Below are positions 62,246 to 64,000 of a stretch of DNA of 64,000 bases, in pieces. Location of the stretch: assembly GCF_024158915.1 (NCBI RefSeq), contig NZ_JAMZGF010000018.1:1-64000 (forward strand), read 5' to 3'. Under the pieces are notes generated by a model, which made no database searches, was not told the DNA's origin, and saw nothing but the letters and a program-made list of their open reading frames with translations. Both the position numbers and the translations under genes were made by a program. Position 1 is the stretch's first letter. Each line of letters begins with the position of its first letter. This DNA is from Chryseobacterium sp. S0630. Lineage in GTDB: Bacteria > Bacteroidota > Bacteroidia > Flavobacteriales > Weeksellaceae.

Positions 62246-62745
62246 AATTTTAAAATTTTACTTCAAATTTCGGGAAAAGTTTTAAAAACCGGAACGATTT
62301 TAACACGTTATTTTTTAATTCAAAACACTTATTGAGTACACAACAAAAAACCATGGAAAATTTCAATAAAGTACCATTGAAATGATTGATAATGTAAAAT
62401 ATCTCTTTGTAAAAATATTATTTTTTTATTTTTTATTTCACTGAATGGTAACTAATTGATGAACTATTCAAGGCTAAAATTTTATAAAACTTTAAGTTTA
62501 TTTAAGTTCATTATATTAAATACTGCAACCATAACCATTTACACTATTATATTTTATCAACAATAAGTGATAAATAATTATATTAAAAACATCAAATATC
62601 ACTTTTTATTGACAAATAAATAATTTTATAGATGTAATTCTATACATACCACATTGAATAACTGTTTTTTTTACGTACCTTTCAATTGATTTAATACCTA
62701 TTCCAACAAGTATTTAATTAAAATTATTTCATAAACATACTAAAG
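62246..62745. other. 500-bp very AT-rich intergenic region
   Basis: No gene or hairpin of note. It is more AT-rich than the rest of the window and lies between the divergent mqo gene and two tail-fibre-like genes. No TTG-N17..23-TAnnTTTG promoter was found by eye, though it must carry promoters for both sides. Confidence 0.6.
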
Positions 62746-63849
62746 ATGAGAATTATTAACTTCGTGAGTACATTGTTCGCGACAATGGGATTTGCCCAGA
62801 GCGGAAGTGTAGGAATCAACACGTCCACACCGGACCCCAGTGCTATTCTGCACATTGAGAACTTCAGTGGAACCCCAGCTACAGCTACAGCCACCATTTC
62901 GGGAGGTGCTATTACCGGGATTACCATCAACAACGGAGGAAGCGGTTATACTTCGGTACCAACAATTAATTTTTATGGAGGAGGATCTGTAGTGAACGGA
63001 GGTTCAAAAGCCCGTGCTACAGCAGTCATTTCCAACGGTCAGCTAACTGGCATAACGATTAACAACGGAGGTAGTGGCTATACTACAGCTCCTACAGTAA
63101 CTGTTTCCGGAGGCAATAAAGGAGTATTATTTCCCAACCTGAATATTGCTAACCTAACCAGTACAACGAGTCCTGTTGCCTCCCCTGCCAATGGACTTAT
63201 TGGGTTCAATGGAGGAACTAACAGCAACAACAAAGCACTCCATTTTTTTAATAGTACTACCAATTCATGGCAAAGTACAATTGATGCACAAAACACTCCC
63301 AAGGTTGCCTATCTTGATTTTACCGGATCACTATCAGCTCTTGACAATGCAATAGCAGGTGCCAGCACTCAGCTTATGGTTAATAATCCTGCAGTTTCAG
63401 GGGTATCAAATATCAGTGGATTTAAAGTTCTTCCGAACACTTCCGGAGGATATTCCCTGATTCTTCCACAAGGAAAATATCTGGTAGAGGTTAACCTGAA
63501 TTTAAATTCACCTCAGGAAAGTCCATCCGGACAGGGAGGAACTGCTCCACTTTCCGGGAGTACTTATTATCTGATGGGATATTTTATAGATTTCATCAAC
63601 GATACCTATAATAATACAACGAATACCTTTACCGGAGGAGGTGCTACAAGGAAAGAAGTTCCTATTGTTTCTAAAGTCAGCACCAACCATCTTGCCACCT
63701 GGTCCTATTATTACACCGTTCCTGCTAATGCGAACGCCAATATCATAGGAGGATTAAGATTAAATCTTGGAAGAATGCAGAACAGTACATTCTACGATCT
63801 TGTGAATGTAATTCCTACCGGATCTTATATTAAAATATCCCAGCTATAA
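62746..63849 (+). CDS. Tail-fibre-like secreted protein with a duplicated GSGYT repeat inserted
   Basis: A 367-aa secreted protein (signal ends MGFAQ, residue 18). The body begins with the typical Bacteroidetes fibre head, SVGINTSTPDPSAILHIE, which normally continues into NKGVLFPNLN. Here about 70 residues lie between the two halves: two copies of ITGITINNGGSGYT(S/T)xPT followed by a Gly-rich strand. The motif is known from phage tail-type proteins. The C-terminal half is a different jelly-roll-like part (YSLILPQGKYLVEVNLNL near residue 235). No sorting domain is seen. A paralogous gene follows 15 bp later. Confidence 0.82.
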   Translation: MRIINFVSTLFATMGFAQSGSVGINTSTPDPSAILHIENFSGTPATATATISGGAITGITINNGGSGYTSVPTINFYGGGSVVNGGSKARATAVISNGQLTGITINNGGSGYTTAPTVTVSGGNKGVLFPNLNIANLTSTTSPVASPANGLIGFNGGTNSNNKALHFFNSTTNSWQSTIDAQNTPKVAYLDFTGSLSALDNAIAGASTQLMVNNPAVSGVSNISGFKVLPNTSGGYSLILPQGKYLVEVNLNLNSPQESPSGQGGTAPLSGSTYYLMGYFIDFINDTYNNTTNTFTGGGATRKEVPIVSKVSTNHLATWSYYYTVPANANANIIGGLRLNLGRMQNSTFYDLVNVIPTGSYIKISQL

Positions 63850-63864
63850 AAAAACAATCAACAT

Positions 63865-64000
63865 ATGAAAAAAAGTTATATCTTGCTATTATTGATTATA
63901 GCTCATACCATATATGCACAAGTTGCGATTGGGAAAACTTCAGTGAACAGTTCTTCAGTTCTGGAAGTTTCACGGACCACCAATAAAGGAGTACTTCTTC
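63865..64000 (+). CDS. Secreted tail-fibre-like protein (partial, cut by window end)
   Basis: Starts at the ATG at 63865 with a signal peptide (MKKSYILLLLIIAHTIYAQ), then VAIGKTSVNSSSVLEVSRT and NKGVLL, the uninterrupted form of the fibre-head motif seen split in the gene before. About 45 codons are visible. It lies 15 bp after its neighbour and probably shares its transcript. Confidence 0.8.
   Translation, partial: MKKSYILLLLIIAHTIYAQVAIGKTSVNSSSVLEVSRTTNKGVLL

Noticed and set aside
1..64000. CRISPR array, prophage or insertion sequence
   Set aside because: No regular direct repeats with spacers, no transposase or integrase frames and no phage structural cluster were seen. The two fibre-like genes at the right end are typical Bacteroidetes surface proteins and lack other phage genes.

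Overview
The window is a piece of an AT-rich Bacteroidota chromosome, most probably Chryseobacterium or a close relative in the Weeksellaceae. The evidence is a complete gldK-gldL-gldM-gldN type IX secretion (T9SS)/gliding operon, T9SS type A and type B cargo C-terminal domains, many MKK-type lipoproteins, promoters of the Bacteroidetes form TTG-N18..20-TAnnTTTG, and an almost complete lack of Shine-Dalgarno sequences. The genus is inferred from gene content and style, not from a search. No rRNA, CRISPR array, insertion sequence, integrase or prophage is visible, so this is mostly core chromosome with accessory genes interspersed.

Layout. 1-983: 5' part of a secreted repeat protein (minus strand). 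1.2-7.0 kb: tripartite RND efflux operon (adaptor, pump, outer-membrane factor; minus). 7.1-9.4 kb: small membrane protein, a strong promoter with a possible 28-codon ORF, two lipoproteins (MliC-like, META) and a SemiSWEET. 9.4-19.7 kb, all minus: a GT5-like protein, a DUF4270 lipoprotein, glmS, gldKLMN, a terminator, then a FAD oxidoreductase. 19.8-23.6 kb: panC, a tRNA-Lys/Leu/Lys cluster, aroK, a 431-bp nested palindrome, an S4 protein and an FKBP-like lipoprotein. 23.6-30.4 kb (minus): FMN-dependent glutamate synthase-like protein, mtaB, a DinB-like protein, a large T9SS type B protein and an orphan nuclease-like protein. 30.5-35.3 kb: alpha-glucan phosphorylase homologue, two small genes and dipeptidyl peptidase IV. 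35.7-44.7 kb (plus): three POT peptide transporters with a YhcG-type nuclease between the second and third, a thioredoxin and recG. 45.3-48.1 kb (minus): a degenerate receiver, an AraC regulator, an acetyltransferase and dapA. 48.2-52.9 kb (plus): a split 5'-nucleotidase, porZ and recO. 52.9-62.2 kb: GH63-like glycosidase, SDR, acetyltransferase, DUF1684 protein, GMC oxidoreductase, aminoglycoside 6-adenylyltransferase-like protein, an unknown gene and mqo. 62.7-64 kb: two tail-fibre-like secreted proteins, the second cut by the window end.

Themes. GldKLMN and PorZ are T9SS machinery; the 27.3-kb type B protein is its likely cargo. DPP IV and the three POT carriers fit a proteolytic, peptide-eating lifestyle. 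A glucan theme (GT5-like protein, phosphorylase homologue, GH63-like enzyme, SDR, SemiSWEET) recurs, but two of these proteins lack hallmark residues: the GT5-like protein has neither the K-x-G-G loop nor the C-terminal domain, and the phosphorylase homologue has threonine where the PLP lysine is expected.

The most unusual non-gene signals are a 431-bp concentric palindrome between aroK and the S4 gene, families of low-complexity intergenic repeats (AGTAATGAGCAATGAGTAAT; TTTGAACCTTAAAC; a TGTCATTCTGA palindrome), and what looks like invasion of the first gene by the same kind of repeat, in frame.
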